Assembly: GCF_017308075.1 (NCBI RefSeq)
Contig: NZ_JAFKFX010000037.1
Location: 1-64,000 of the forward strand
DNA: 64,000 bases
DNA from: Allobosea sp.
GTDB lineage: Bacteria; Pseudomonadota; Alphaproteobacteria; Rhizobiales; Beijerinckiaceae
Reading direction: 5' to 3'
A program made the translations under genes and the position numbers. Shown here piece by piece: positions 1 to 8,426 of this stretch (position 1 is the first letter of the stretch; every line of letters starts with the position of its first letter). A model generated the notes under the pieces. The model did not search any database, had not been told where the DNA came from, and saw only the letters and a list, made by a program, of their open reading frames with translations.

Positions 1-1338
1 CAGATGCGGCATGCGGGCAAGGTCGGCGATCACCGGCTCGCCGCCGATGGTCTTGCCGAGGCAGAGCGCCAGCTTGTGCTTGGTCGCTTCGAAGTCCTGG
101 CTCGCCAGCAATTCGCGCAGGAAGACGGTCTCGCGCTTGGTGTTGGGCAATTCGATGCCGATCGCGTTCTTGCCCTGCACCACCGCGACGCGCGCCGAGA
201 TCGCGCTCATCGAACGCGCGATGTCGTCCGCCAGCGAAATCACCCGCGACGACTTGGTCCCCGGTGCAGGCTCCAATTCGTAAAGCGTCACAACAGGGCC
301 GGGGCAGGCCTGGACGACCTCGCCGCGGACATTGAAGTCCTCCAGCACGCCTTCGAGGAAGCCCGCATTCTGCTGCAAGATCTCGACCGGGATCGCGCTC
401 TCGATCTGCGGCGGCTCGGCCAGGAAATCGATCGGCGGCAGCTCGAAACCCGGGATCACCACCGAAACCGCCGGCGCGATCTCGACGCCGCGGCGCTTCG
501 CGCGCTGCGCCGAGGCATCGGGCTCGGGCGCGCGTTGCGGGCGCTCGGCCTTGAGAATCGGAACGGCGTTTTTCGTCGCCTGTGCCGGCGGCGGGCTTTC
601 CTGCACCGGCGGCTCGACCGGTGCGGTTGCCGGCGGAGCGGAGGGCATGGCGGGGGCGGTGAAGCTCACATCGAGCCGATAGCTCTGCGTCCAGCCCATG
701 CCGCTCCAGGGCGTCGCGGTCGCCGCGGCACCCATGAAGCCGTCGGCCTGCGGAACGACCCGCCGCTCTTCGGCCAGAGCCGGCGGCAGCGGCGGGGCGG
801 GCAGCAGGGCCGGCTCGGGGAGCGTCTCGGCCAGGGTCTCGATCGCGGTCTCGTCGGCCCGCTCGGCATCCGGGATGAACTCCCAGAAGGCGTCGTCGGA
901 CAGGAAGGCGAAAGGCGTCGACGGCATCGTCTCGACGCCCGGTTCCGCCTCCTCGCACGCCATGGCAGGCGCGTACGCGCAGCCCTCGCTGTCGAGCGCG
1001 GCGACCATCGCTTCCGACGTGCCTTCGGCGGCGGCGATCTCGGCGAGCTGCGTCTCGCCCCAGACCTGCTGCATCAGATGCCGCGGCGTCCGCCAGAAGC
1101 GGACGCGGTCGAGTTCGGCCGGGGCAAGCGGCACTGGCTCGGGCTCGGGTTCGGGAAGGCTGATCTCGACGACCTCCGCCTCGACGACTTCCGGCTCGAC
1201 CCGCGGCTTCGCGGTCTTCCTCGGCGTCCGCCAGTAACGGACCGCGGCCGGCTCGGAAGCCGACTGGCCGGTCTGGGGCTGAAGGGGGGAATCGGCGCCT
1301 TCCGCCTGGAGATTCCAATTCACTCGACGCATGGACAT
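1..1338 (-). CDS. ftsK: DNA translocase FtsK, N-terminal part, no membrane domain (truncated by window edge)
   Basis: The frame runs off the left edge, leaving about 446 residues. The last ~110 visible residues match the alpha/beta region that precedes the FtsK/SpoIIIE motor: VTLYELEPAPGTKSSRVISL, then IARSMSAISARVAV, then GKNAIGIELPNTKRETVFLRE and the start of the GGEPVIADLARMPHL stretch. The ATP-binding motor and gamma domain lie outside the window. The first ~320 residues are acidic and proline-rich linker with no hydrophobic segment long enough to cross a membrane, unlike classical four-TM FtsK. Two ATG codons lie close together (1338 and 1332) and neither has a clear ribosome site; the upstream one was chosen. 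It is probably a second, soluble FtsK paralogue acting in chromosome segregation, but the paralogue status cannot be checked here. Confidence 0.9.
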   Translation of the reverse strand, partial: MSMRRVNWNLQAEGADSPLQPQTGQSASEPAAVRYWRTPRKTAKPRVEPEVVEAEVVEISLPEPEPEPVPLAPAELDRVRFWRTPRHLMQQVWGETQLAEIAAAEGTSEAMVAALDSEGCAYAPAMACEEAEPGVETMPSTPFAFLSDDAFWEFIPDAERADETAIETLAETLPEPALLPAPPLPPALAEERRVVPQADGFMGAAATATPWSGMGWTQSYRLDVSFTAPAMPSAPPATAPVEPPVQESPPPAQATKNAVPILKAERPQRAPEPDASAQRAKRRGVEIAPAVSVVIPGFELPPIDFLAEPPQIESAIPVEILQQNAGFLEGVLEDFNVRGEVVQACPGPVVTLYELEPAPGTKSSRVISLADDIARSMSAISARVAVVQGKNAIGIELPNTKRETVFLRELLASQDFEATKHKLALCLGKTIGGEPVIADLARMPHL

Positions 1339-1471
1339 CAGCAAGCACGGCACATTGGTTAACGACTGCTTCGAGGCGTACCCCGGCAGGGTTAAGAGGG
1401 GATGAAGCTTTGCCCCCCGCGCACCGCGACAGCGGGTTGTCCCCAGGCCGATCGGCTGGCCGCGGTGTCGC

Positions 1472-3097
1472 CTAAACGACGGGCAGTCGGTACTCCCGAA
1501 ACATCTCGCGCAGCGCCGTCTTCTGGATCTTGCCGGTCGCGGTGTGCGGGATCGCCTCGACCAGCACGACATCGTCGGGTAGCCACCATTTCGCGACCTT
1601 GCCGGTCATGAAGGCGATCATCTCCTCCTTGCCGGGCGTCCGGCCGGGCTTGGGCACGATCACCAGGAGCGGCCGCTCATCCCATTTCGGATGGGCGACG
1701 CCGATCACCGCCGCCTCCGCCACATCGGGATGGCCGATGGCGAGGTTTTCAAGCTCGATCGAGGAGATCCATTCGCCGCCGGACTTGATCACGTCCTTGG
1801 AGCGGTCGGTGACCTGCATGTAGCCATGCGGATCGATGGTCGCGACGTCGCCGGTGTCGAAGAAGCCATGCTCGTCGAGGATCGGCTGGTCGTGCCGGTA
1901 ATAGGCGCCGGCGACGGCCGGGCCGCGCACTTTCAGCCGCCCGAAGGTCTTGCCGTCCCAGGGCAGCTCCCTGCCCTCATCATCGGTCAGCCGGAATTCG
2001 ACCGTGAACTGCGGATGGCCCTGCTTGACCTTGAGGTCGTAGAGCGCCTCGCCCTCGAGATCGGCATAATCGGGCTTGATCGTGCAGAAGGAGCCGATCG
2101 GGCTGGTCTCGGTCATGCCCCAGGCATGGTCGACGGTGACGCCGTATTGTGTCTCGAAGGCTTCGGTCATCGCCCGCGGGCAGGCCGAGCCGCCGATCAC
2201 GACCCGCTTCAGGCTGGTGAGCTTTTCGCCGGTCGCCTCGAGATGCTGCAGCAGGCCGAGCCAGACCGTCGGCACGGCGGCGGTCAGCGTCACGCCCTCG
2301 CCGTTCAGGAGTTCGAGCAGCGAGGCGCCGTCGAGCTTCATGCCCGGCAGGACGAGCTTCGCCCCGGTCATCGGCGCCGAATAGGCCAGCGACCAGCTAT
2401 TGGCGTGGAACAGCGGCACCACCGGCATCACGACGCTGCGCGAGGACAGGCCCATATAGTCGGGCATGGCGCAGGCCATGGCGTGCAGCACGTTCGAGCG
2501 GTGCGAATAGAGCACACCCTTGGGCCCGCCCGTGGTACCCGAGGTGTAGCAGAGCCCGGCGGCGGTGTTCTCGTCGAGCTTCGCCCAGGCGAAATCCGCA
2601 TCGCCCTCCGCGAGCCAGTCCTCGTAAGCGACGGCACCCTTCAGCGAGGTTTCCGACATGTGCTCGCGATCGGTCAGGACGATGTAGCGCTCGATCGTCG
2701 GCAGCCTGTCCCGGATGCCTTCGACCAGCTTGACGAAGGTCAGGTCGAGGAAGAGCAGCCGGTCCTCGGCATGATCGATGATCCAGGCGATCTGCTCGGG
2801 AAACAGCCGTGGATTGACGGTATGGGTGATCGCCCCGATGCCGGTGATGCCGTACCAGAGCTCGAGATGGCGGTCGGTGTTCCAGGCCAGCGTCGCGACG
2901 CGGTCGCCGACCTTGATCCCGCTGCCCGAGAGCTTCTTCGCCAGCTTCAGCGCCTTCTCGCGCACCTGCGCATAGCTCGTACGCCGGATCGGCCCCTCGA
3001 CGCTCCGGCTGACGACCTCGCGGTTGCCATGTTGAATTGCGGCATGGTCGATGATCCGGTGGATCAGCAGGGGCCAGTCCTGCATCAAGCCCAGCAT
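1472..3097 (-). CDS. Acyl-CoA synthetase (AMP-forming), fatty-acyl or methylthiopropionyl type
   Basis: A 541-residue ANL-superfamily enzyme that activates a carboxylic acid as acyl-AMP and transfers it to CoA. The phosphate loop is [12 protein letters not shown] around residue 185-195. Further motifs are [17 protein letters not shown], the hinge-region [13 protein letters not shown] and, near the C-terminus, [13 protein letters not shown] with the catalytic Lys. The N-terminus ([19 protein letters not shown]) resembles the medium/long-chain fatty-acid and 3-methylthiopropionyl-CoA ligase (DmdB) group; substrate is not decidable from sequence. The ATG at 3097 is preferred over one five codons upstream because GGGGAGAAGG sits just before it. 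It is a single gene, transcribed away from the divergent MarR regulator at 3225, which may control it. Confidence 0.9.
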   Translation of the reverse strand: MLGLMQDWPLLIHRIIDHAAIQHGNREVVSRSVEGPIRRTSYAQVREKALKLAKKLSGSGIKVGDRVATLAWNTDRHLELWYGITGIGAITHTVNPRLFPEQIAWIIDHAEDRLLFLDLTFVKLVEGIRDRLPTIERYIVLTDREHMSETSLKGAVAYEDWLAEGDADFAWAKLDENTAAGLCYTSGTTGGPKGVLYSHRSNVLHAMACAMPDYMGLSSRSVVMPVVPLFHANSWSLAYSAPMTGAKLVLPGMKLDGASLLELLNGEGVTLTAAVPTVWLGLLQHLEATGEKLTSLKRVVIGGSACPRAMTEAFETQYGVTVDHAWGMTETSPIGSFCTIKPDYADLEGEALYDLKVKQGHPQFTVEFRLTDDEGRELPWDGKTFGRLKVRGPAVAGAYYRHDQPILDEHGFFDTGDVATIDPHGYMQVTDRSKDVIKSGGEWISSIELENLAIGHPDVAEAAVIGVAHPKWDERPLLVIVPKPGRTPGKEEMIAFMTGKVAKWWLPDDVVLVEAIPHTATGKIQKTALREMFREYRLPVV

Positions 3098-3224
3098 GCG
3101 CCTTCTCCCCATTGGTACTACTTGTTTTGCGCAGCATAGCCAGGGGAGGTGCGGACGCGAAAGCCCTCGCGCAGCGGCCGAAGATAAGCTAGTTCAGGGA
3201 TGAACCATCCGGGGGAAAGAGCCA

Positions 3225-3692
3225 TTGCCAGCATCCCGCCCAGTTCCTGCGCCTGAGCCGGTCGAACCAGACCGCGTCTGGTTCCGCTTCATGCGGCTGC
3301 ACCAGCGTATGCTCGGCCAGATGACGGCGCGCATCCGCGAGCTCGGCCTCTCCATCCCGCAATTCGACCTGCTCTCGACCCTGACCGAGCGCGAAGGCAT
3401 CAGCCAGAGCGAGCTCGCCGAGCGGCTCTACGTCACCAAGGGCAATGTCTCGGGCCTGGTCGACAGGCTGGTCCAGGCGGGACTGGTCGAGCGCCGCGCC
3501 ATCGCCGGGGACCGGCGCTCCTACGCCATGCACCTGACGCCGGAGGGCCGGCGCCTGGCGGAGGCCGGCATGGCGACGCAGCGCGATTTCGTCGCTTCGA
3601 CTCTCGGCAAGCTCCCATCCGGCGATCTCGTCGAGCTCGACCGGCTGGTGCTGGCCTGGCGCGACCTCGCCCGCGCCGTCGACGAGACATAG
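3225..3692 (+). CDS. MarR-family transcriptional regulator
   Basis: 155 residues with a full winged-helix MarR fold. There is an N-terminal dimerisation helix, a recognition region with QSELAERLYVTKGNVSGLVDRL (about residues 66-87), and the wing with the conserved acidic/basic DRRSYAMHLTPEG (about 99-111). The start is a TTG with GGGGGAAAG nine bases upstream; an ATG 22 codons later would remove only a disordered proline-rich leader. It lies head-to-head with the acyl-CoA ligase and nine bases upstream of the patatin gene, so control of one or both, with an aromatic or fatty acid or its CoA ester as ligand, is plausible but is inference from family habit. Confidence 0.88.
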   Translation: MPASRPVPAPEPVEPDRVWFRFMRLHQRMLGQMTARIRELGLSIPQFDLLSTLTEREGISQSELAERLYVTKGNVSGLVDRLVQAGLVERRAIAGDRRSYAMHLTPEGRRLAEAGMATQRDFVASTLGKLPSGDLVELDRLVLAWRDLARAVDET

Positions 3693-3701
3693 GCGGAGCG
3701 C

Positions 3702-4568
3702 GTGTTCGCGGGGCTGGCCTATGCCGGCGGCGGCAATCGTTGCTACTGGCAGGGCGGTTTCTACGAGACGGTGGCGCCGCGGATCGGCCTGAAGCCGCGC
3801 CTTGTGGTGGGTGCCAGCGCCGGCGCCTTCGCCATGCTCTATACTGCGCTGGGCCTCGGCCCGACCGTGCGCGAGCTGGTGCGCGAGGCCTGCATCGGCC
3901 GGACCTCCGAAATCGACTGGCCGGCCTTTCGCCGCGGCGGCCGCCTCTTCCCGGTCGGCGAGCTCTATGAGCAGATGCTGGCCCAACTCTTCACTGCCGA
4001 TCGGCTCGCCGCACTGCAGGCCCGTGCTGATTTCCTGGTGGCGGTGTCGCGGCCCCCACGCTTCTGGCCGCTGCCCGTCGCCGCCGCGCTCGGCATCGGC
4101 GCCTATCAGCTCGAAAAGCGCCTGCACCGCCCGGTGCATCCGACCGCTGGCCGCAGGCTCGGCTTCGTGCCCGATCTGGTCCGCATCGCCGACTGCGCAA
4201 CGCCGGCCGAGCTGGTCGCCGCGCTGATGGCGAGCGCCTCGGTGCCGCCCTTCATGCCGGGCGGCCTGGTCGCGGGCCGCGCCGCGCTCGATGGCGGCCT
4301 CGTCGACAGCGCCCCGGCCTGGGCGCTCGCCGAGCTGGAGCAGCAAGGCGAGCCGACGCTCGTGCTGCTCACGCGCCCGTTCGCACAGGTGCCCGAGGTC
4401 GCGAACCGGACCTATACCGGCCCGTCCGAAACGATCCCGGTCAGCCAGTTCACCATCCGCAACTGGGACGGCATCCGCTTCGCCTATGAGCTCGGCATCC
4501 GCGATGGCGAGGCATTTCTCCGGAGTTTGGAAAGCAGGCAGGTCCGCAAGGCCTCGACAGCGCCGTGA
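3702..4568 (+). CDS. Patatin-like phospholipase/acyl hydrolase
   Basis: 288 residues. It carries the patatin signatures: an oxyanion-hole glycine run AGGGNRCYWQGG at residues 8-19, the nucleophile elbow GASAG around residue 38-42, and the catalytic Asp in LDGGLVDSAP around residue 200. Family members hydrolyse acyl esters of phospholipids or neutral lipids with a Ser-Asp dyad. There is no signal peptide or obvious membrane segment, so it is probably cytoplasmic. GTG start nine bases after the MarR stop codon with GGAG five bases upstream, so the two genes are probably one transcript. The true substrate is unknown. Confidence 0.85.
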   Translation: MFAGLAYAGGGNRCYWQGGFYETVAPRIGLKPRLVVGASAGAFAMLYTALGLGPTVRELVREACIGRTSEIDWPAFRRGGRLFPVGELYEQMLAQLFTADRLAALQARADFLVAVSRPPRFWPLPVAAALGIGAYQLEKRLHRPVHPTAGRRLGFVPDLVRIADCATPAELVAALMASASVPPFMPGGLVAGRAALDGGLVDSAPAWALAELEQQGEPTLVLLTRPFAQVPEVANRTYTGPSETIPVSQFTIRNWDGIRFAYELGIRDGEAFLRSLESRQVRKASTAP

Positions 4569-4668
4569 CCCCATAAGGCGCGATGCCGATCCGCATCGTG
4601 CGGCAAGACCCGTTTTCATCGTCCTTCAGGACAGGCTACGATTCGGTATTCGGCCGCCGGAATCAGCC

Positions 4669-6132
4669 ATGCCTTCGATCGATCTCACCGCCTCCGCCAC
4701 CAGCCTGCGCGCCGGCCTGCTCGCCCGCCGCTTCAGCGCCAGCGAGCTGCTGGAAGTGACCCTTGCCCGCATCGATGCGCTGAATCCCGCGCTCAACGCC
4801 ATCGTCGCGCAGGATCGCGAGGCGGCGCGCGCCATGGCGGCAGAATCCGACCGACGCATCGCGGCGGGGCAGGCGCGCCCGCTGGAAGGCCTGCCGATCA
4901 CCATCAAGGACGCCTTCGACGTCGCCGGCCTGCCCTCCTCCGGCGGCCTGCCGGCCTATAAGGACCGGATTCCGGCAGAGGATGCGGCAGCCGTCGCCCG
5001 CCTGCGCGCCGCCGGCGTGGTGATCATCGGCAAGACCATCGTTCCGGTCTTCTCCGGCGATTTCCAGAGCTACAACCCTGCCCATGGCATCGCCAACAAT
5101 CCCTGGAACCCCGAATACTCGCCCGGCGGCTCCTCCGGCGGCGCCGCCATCGCCGTCGCCACCGGCATGGCGGCCTTCGAGCTCGGCTCCGATCTCGGCT
5201 CCTCGATCCGCTGGCCGGCCCAGGCCTGCGGCGTGCTCGGCCTGAAGACCAGCTGGGGGCTGGCCTCGACCTGGGGGGCCGTGCCGCCGCCGCCCGAGCG
5301 GCGCACGGCGCGCAATGTCGACCTGATGGTCGCCGGGCCGATCGCCCGCCACGCCGAGGATATCGACCTCGTTCTCGCAGTGCTCGCCGGCCCGCGCGAC
5401 GCCCATGTCGCCGGCCCGCCCCTGCCCGCTCCCCGCCACGCCGACGCCAAAGGGCTGCGCGTCGCGGTCTGGGCGAGCGAGCCCTTCGCGCCAGTGACCC
5501 GCGAGGTTTCCGAGGCGGTGCGCGAGGCCGGCCGACGCCTCGCCGCGGCCGGCGCGCTGGTCGACGAGGCGGCCCGCCCGGGCTTCCGCTTCAGCGAGGC
5601 CTATGAGGTCTATGCGCTCTTGAACCACGCCGTCGTCGCCTATGGCCTGCCGCCGAAGGTGCGCGCCCGCATCCAGGCGCAGGCCGGCAAGTTCAGCCCG
5701 AACGATCTCTCGCATCAGTCGCTGCAGGCCCGCGGCGCCCGCATGACGCCCGGCCTCTACCAGCAGGTCCAGCAGCGCCGCCTCGCGCTGAAGCGGCAAT
5801 GGACCCGCTTCTTCCAGAATTACGACGTGCTGCTCTGCCCGCCCGCCCCGGTCGGCGCGCTGAAGCACGACCATCTGCCGGACTTCCATGCCCGCAGGCT
5901 CGATATCGACGGTGTCGAGCGGCCCTATCTCGACTTCCTGTGCTGGGCGAGCCTTGCGACCGGCGCCGACCTACCGGCGCTCTCCGTACCGGTCGGCCCG
6001 TCGCAGGCCGGGATGCCGCTCGGCGTGCAGGTCGTCGCGCCGATGGGTGAGGACCGTAGCGCCATCGCGGTCGGGGCCATGCTCGAGAAACTGGGCGGCG
6101 GCTATCGCGTACCGCCGGTCGCCGCAGCGTAA
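4669..6132 (+). CDS. Amidase (amidase signature family)
   Basis: 487 residues with the Ser-cisSer-Lys catalytic set. Lys lies in LPITIKDAFDVAG (about residue 80), the glycine/serine loop in YSPGGSSGGAA (about 150-160), and the nucleophile serine in LGSDLGSSIRWPAQ (about 179). The size is normal for bacterial amidases. The family hydrolyses carboxamides to acid plus ammonia; specificity cannot be read off, and GatA is excluded by the lack of gatB/gatC neighbours. The ATG at 4669 is chosen because the open frame upstream overlaps the patatin gene in another frame and looks non-coding. It converges on the P1 peptidase with four bases between stop codons. Confidence 0.88.
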   Translation: MPSIDLTASATSLRAGLLARRFSASELLEVTLARIDALNPALNAIVAQDREAARAMAAESDRRIAAGQARPLEGLPITIKDAFDVAGLPSSGGLPAYKDRIPAEDAAAVARLRAAGVVIIGKTIVPVFSGDFQSYNPAHGIANNPWNPEYSPGGSSGGAAIAVATGMAAFELGSDLGSSIRWPAQACGVLGLKTSWGLASTWGAVPPPPERRTARNVDLMVAGPIARHAEDIDLVLAVLAGPRDAHVAGPPLPAPRHADAKGLRVAVWASEPFAPVTREVSEAVREAGRRLAAAGALVDEAARPGFRFSEAYEVYALLNHAVVAYGLPPKVRARIQAQAGKFSPNDLSHQSLQARGARMTPGLYQQVQQRRLALKRQWTRFFQNYDVLLCPPAPVGALKHDHLPDFHARRLDIDGVERPYLDFLCWASLATGADLPALSVPVGPSQAGMPLGVQVVAPMGEDRSAIAVGAMLEKLGGGYRVPPVAAA

Positions 6133-6136
6133 AAGC

Positions 6137-7165
6137 CTACAAGTAATCCGCCAGCGAAGCCCTGCGGTTTCCGTCGCGACCGACCGTCTCCGGCGCCGCC
6201 AGCATGGCGTTCAGCACCGCCTCCTGCGTCGCCTCGGCGGCGGCCCGGAAGGGCAGGTCGATGCGGTTCTCGTTGAGCGCGGCGAGCGGCACGATATCGG
6301 CCTTCTCGTGATGCGCGACCCTGTTCGCTGTCGAGAAGGCGATGGCGATGTCGCCGCTGCCATTGCCCCAGAAGGCGCCGAGCCGGGCGAGGCCCGCGCC
6401 GCAGCGCTGGGCGACGCGCGTCAATTGCCGGCTCTCCAGCGGCAGGTCGGTGGCCAGGATGATGATCACCGAGCCGCGCTCGGGCGGCTGGGCCGTCCGC
6501 TTCGCCGGCGGCACCGGGCGACGGCCATCGGGCAATACGAGATCGCCGGCATTGCCGAAATTCGCCTGGACCAGCACGCCGAGCGTGAAGCTGCGGCCAT
6601 CCAGTTCCACCAGCCGCGACGCCGTTCCGATGCCCCCCTTGAAGCCGAAAGCGCTCATGCCGGTACCGGCGCCGACCGCACCCTCCTCGACCGGTCCGCC
6701 AGTGGCGGCATCGAGCGCGGCTTCCGCATCCGCGAGCGTCAGGCGCCGTGCCCGGATGTCCGAGAGGAAACCGTCATTGCATTCCAGCACCAGCGAGTTG
6801 ACCGTGCCGGTGCTGCGCCCGATCTGCGGATTGGCGGCGAGCGCCCGTCCGACCAGGGCCTCGATCCCGGTCGCGACCGAAAACGTGTTGCCGAGCAGGA
6901 TCGGCGTCTCGATCTGGCCGAGCTCGGCGAGCTGCATCAGCCCGGCGCTCTTGCCGAAGCCGTTGATGATCTCGACACCGGCGCGGACCTTCTCGCGGAA
7001 GAGATCCCCGTCATGCGGCAGCACCGCCGTGAAACCCGTGTTGACACCGCCTTCCCGGATTGTCCGGTGGCCTACGATGACACCGGCCACATCCGTGATC
7101 GCGTTGAGCGGGCCGGTCGTCAGCGAGCCGCAGATCAGACCATGGTCGCGTGCCCTCTTGTGCAA
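6137..7165 (-). CDS. P1 family (DmpA/BapA-type) self-processing aminopeptidase
   Basis: 342 residues of the S58/DmpA family, N-terminal nucleophile hydrolases that cleave themselves into alpha and beta chains. Conserved blocks: ITDVAGVIVGH near the N-terminus, STGTVNSLVLECNDG, VGAGTGMSAFGFKGGIGTAS, and GVLVQANFG. The expected self-cleavage site is Gly231-Ser232 in RGSVIIILATDLPL, with Ser232 becoming the catalytic N-terminal residue; the site is assigned from knowledge of the family. Members release N-terminal residues or cleave beta-peptides and D-amino-acid amides. The start is TTG, supported by a very strong GGAGGAGGAGG five bases upstream and by the absence of any in-frame ATG. It follows the VOC gene on the same strand by 24 bases. 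Confidence 0.9.
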   Translation of the reverse strand: MHKRARDHGLICGSLTTGPLNAITDVAGVIVGHRTIREGGVNTGFTAVLPHDGDLFREKVRAGVEIINGFGKSAGLMQLAELGQIETPILLGNTFSVATGIEALVGRALAANPQIGRSTGTVNSLVLECNDGFLSDIRARRLTLADAEAALDAATGGPVEEGAVGAGTGMSAFGFKGGIGTASRLVELDGRSFTLGVLVQANFGNAGDLVLPDGRRPVPPAKRTAQPPERGSVIIILATDLPLESRQLTRVAQRCGAGLARLGAFWGNGSGDIAIAFSTANRVAHHEKADIVPLAALNENRIDLPFRAAAEATQEAVLNAMLAAPETVGRDGNRRASLADYL

Positions 7166-7189
7166 GGTGCCCTCCTCCTCCGGCGACGA

Positions 7190-7588
7190 TCAGACGGCTG
7201 CGTTGAACACGGCTTCGAGATGATGCCCGTCGGGGTCGACGACGAAGGCCGCATAGTAATTCGGGCCGTAATGCACCCGCAGGCCGGGCGCGCCATTGTC
7301 GCGGCCGCCATGCTCCAGAGCCGCACGGTGAAAATCCGCGACCGCCTGACGACCCGGCGCCGCCAAGGCGAGATGGAAACCAGGCCTCGGCGGCCTTTGC
7401 CCGTCAGGGCAATGCTTCAGAGCCAATTGATCGCCGCTGCCCGGCACCCCGTAGCCGATGGCCTGTCCGGCTTCGCCCGGCCGCAGATCCTGCCAGACAC
7501 GGACATAGCCGAGCGGGGCCAGCGCCGCGTCGTAGAAGGCTGCGGCGCGCATAATATCGGCGACGCCGAAGGAGAGATGATGCAGCAT
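7190..7588 (-). CDS. VOC family (glyoxalase/bleomycin-resistance-like) protein
   Basis: 132 residues with the paired beta-alpha-beta-beta-beta modules of the vicinal oxygen chelate fold. It begins MLHHLSFGVADIMRAAAFYD and ends with YAAFVVDPDGHHLEAVF, where the metal-ligand His and Glu positions of the fold sit. Members include glyoxalase I, dioxygenases and thiol transferases; no specific reaction can be assigned. The ATG at 7588 gives the typical family N-terminus. A GTG at 7609 in the same frame overlaps the stop of the preceding YkgJ-like gene as GTGA and would allow translational coupling. It is probably cotranscribed with the YkgJ-like gene upstream and the P1 peptidase downstream. Confidence 0.82.
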   Translation of the reverse strand: MLHHLSFGVADIMRAAAFYDAALAPLGYVRVWQDLRPGEAGQAIGYGVPGSGDQLALKHCPDGQRPPRPGFHLALAAPGRQAVADFHRAALEHGGRDNGAPGLRVHYGPNYYAAFVVDPDGHHLEAVFNAAV

Positions 7589-7605
7589 GGGCCGGCCCGA
7601 TGCGC

Positions 7606-8136
7606 TCACGCCGCGACCGTCACCTTGGCGACCGTCGGCCGCGAGCGCCCGCCGACCAGCTCCTCGCGCAGCACCAGGCGCTCATGCGGCCCGATCGCGC
7701 CGATCGCGACCTCGCGATCCGGCAGGATCGCGGTGGCGAGCTTGCCGACGAAGACGATCACCGGCCGCTGGCCGGCGCTCGCCCAGCGGCGGAACTGGCC
7801 GAGATAGGGTTCCTTGCGCCAGGCCTGCGCCGCGCCGGGATCGACCTGGGCGAACAGCCATTTGGTCGCCGGGTCCATTGTCAGCACGAAACGCGCCTGA
7901 TCCGGCTTCCATTCCGGGCCGAGGAAGCCCTGCGTCATCCACAGGCAGAAGAAGTCGCGGCATTGCTGCGGCCTCTGCGCGTAGATCTTGCAGGATCGCC
8001 CGGGAAGGCAATGCTGGCACCACGCGCCGGCGACGCTGTCGACCTCCGGATTGTCATAGACCTTGCAGCACAATGTGCAGCTGCCGCAATCGCGGCCCGG
8101 CGCCGGCCGGTTCGCCAGGGTGGCGGGATCGATCAT
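7606..8136 (-). CDS. YkgJ-like cysteine-cluster (zinc/iron-chelating) protein
   Basis: 176 residues. The N-terminal half holds a cysteine cluster: CGSCTLCCKVYDN around residue 17-29, then WCQHCLPGRSCKIY and QCRDFFCLW by about residue 67. This is the CxxCxxCC...C pattern of the YkgJ/UPF0153 zinc- or iron-chelating domain, usually in cytoplasmic proteins of unknown role. The C-terminal half has no cysteine motif. The ATG at 8136 has AGAGG six bases upstream; longer in-frame starts have no ribosome site and read as non-coding. First gene of a three-gene minus-strand group with the VOC protein and P1 peptidase. Confidence 0.85.
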   Translation of the reverse strand: MIDPATLANRPAPGRDCGSCTLCCKVYDNPEVDSVAGAWCQHCLPGRSCKIYAQRPQQCRDFFCLWMTQGFLGPEWKPDQARFVLTMDPATKWLFAQVDPGAAQAWRKEPYLGQFRRWASAGQRPVIVFVGKLATAILPDREVAIGAIGPHERLVLREELVGGRSRPTVAKVTVAA

Positions 8137-8426
8137 GCGGACCTCTCGTGAACCGGCCGCACCATGAGCATCGCCGCTGCTGCTGGCAAGCCATGATTGG
8201 AACCGTTCCAGACGCGATTTCCCGGCATCGGCCCTCGTGCCGCGGGAGCCGCGCAGCGGCGTCTCGAAGCATGGCGGCTCCATCGGGAAAAAGCCGCCTC
8301 AAGTTTCCGACGCCGCGGCACTGCCCTGCGCCAGACTCTGCTTCGATCTGCAAGAAAATCGCTCAGCGCTTGCGCGGCTGCGGAGCTATGCTCGCATAAA
8401 CGTCCCATAAGGAAGCGGAGCCGGGC

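Noticed and set aside
4-1362. Long plus-strand frame opposite ftsK
   Set aside because: It is the antisense of a clear FtsK sequence; its arginine- and histidine-rich composition is typical of shadow frames in GC-rich DNA.
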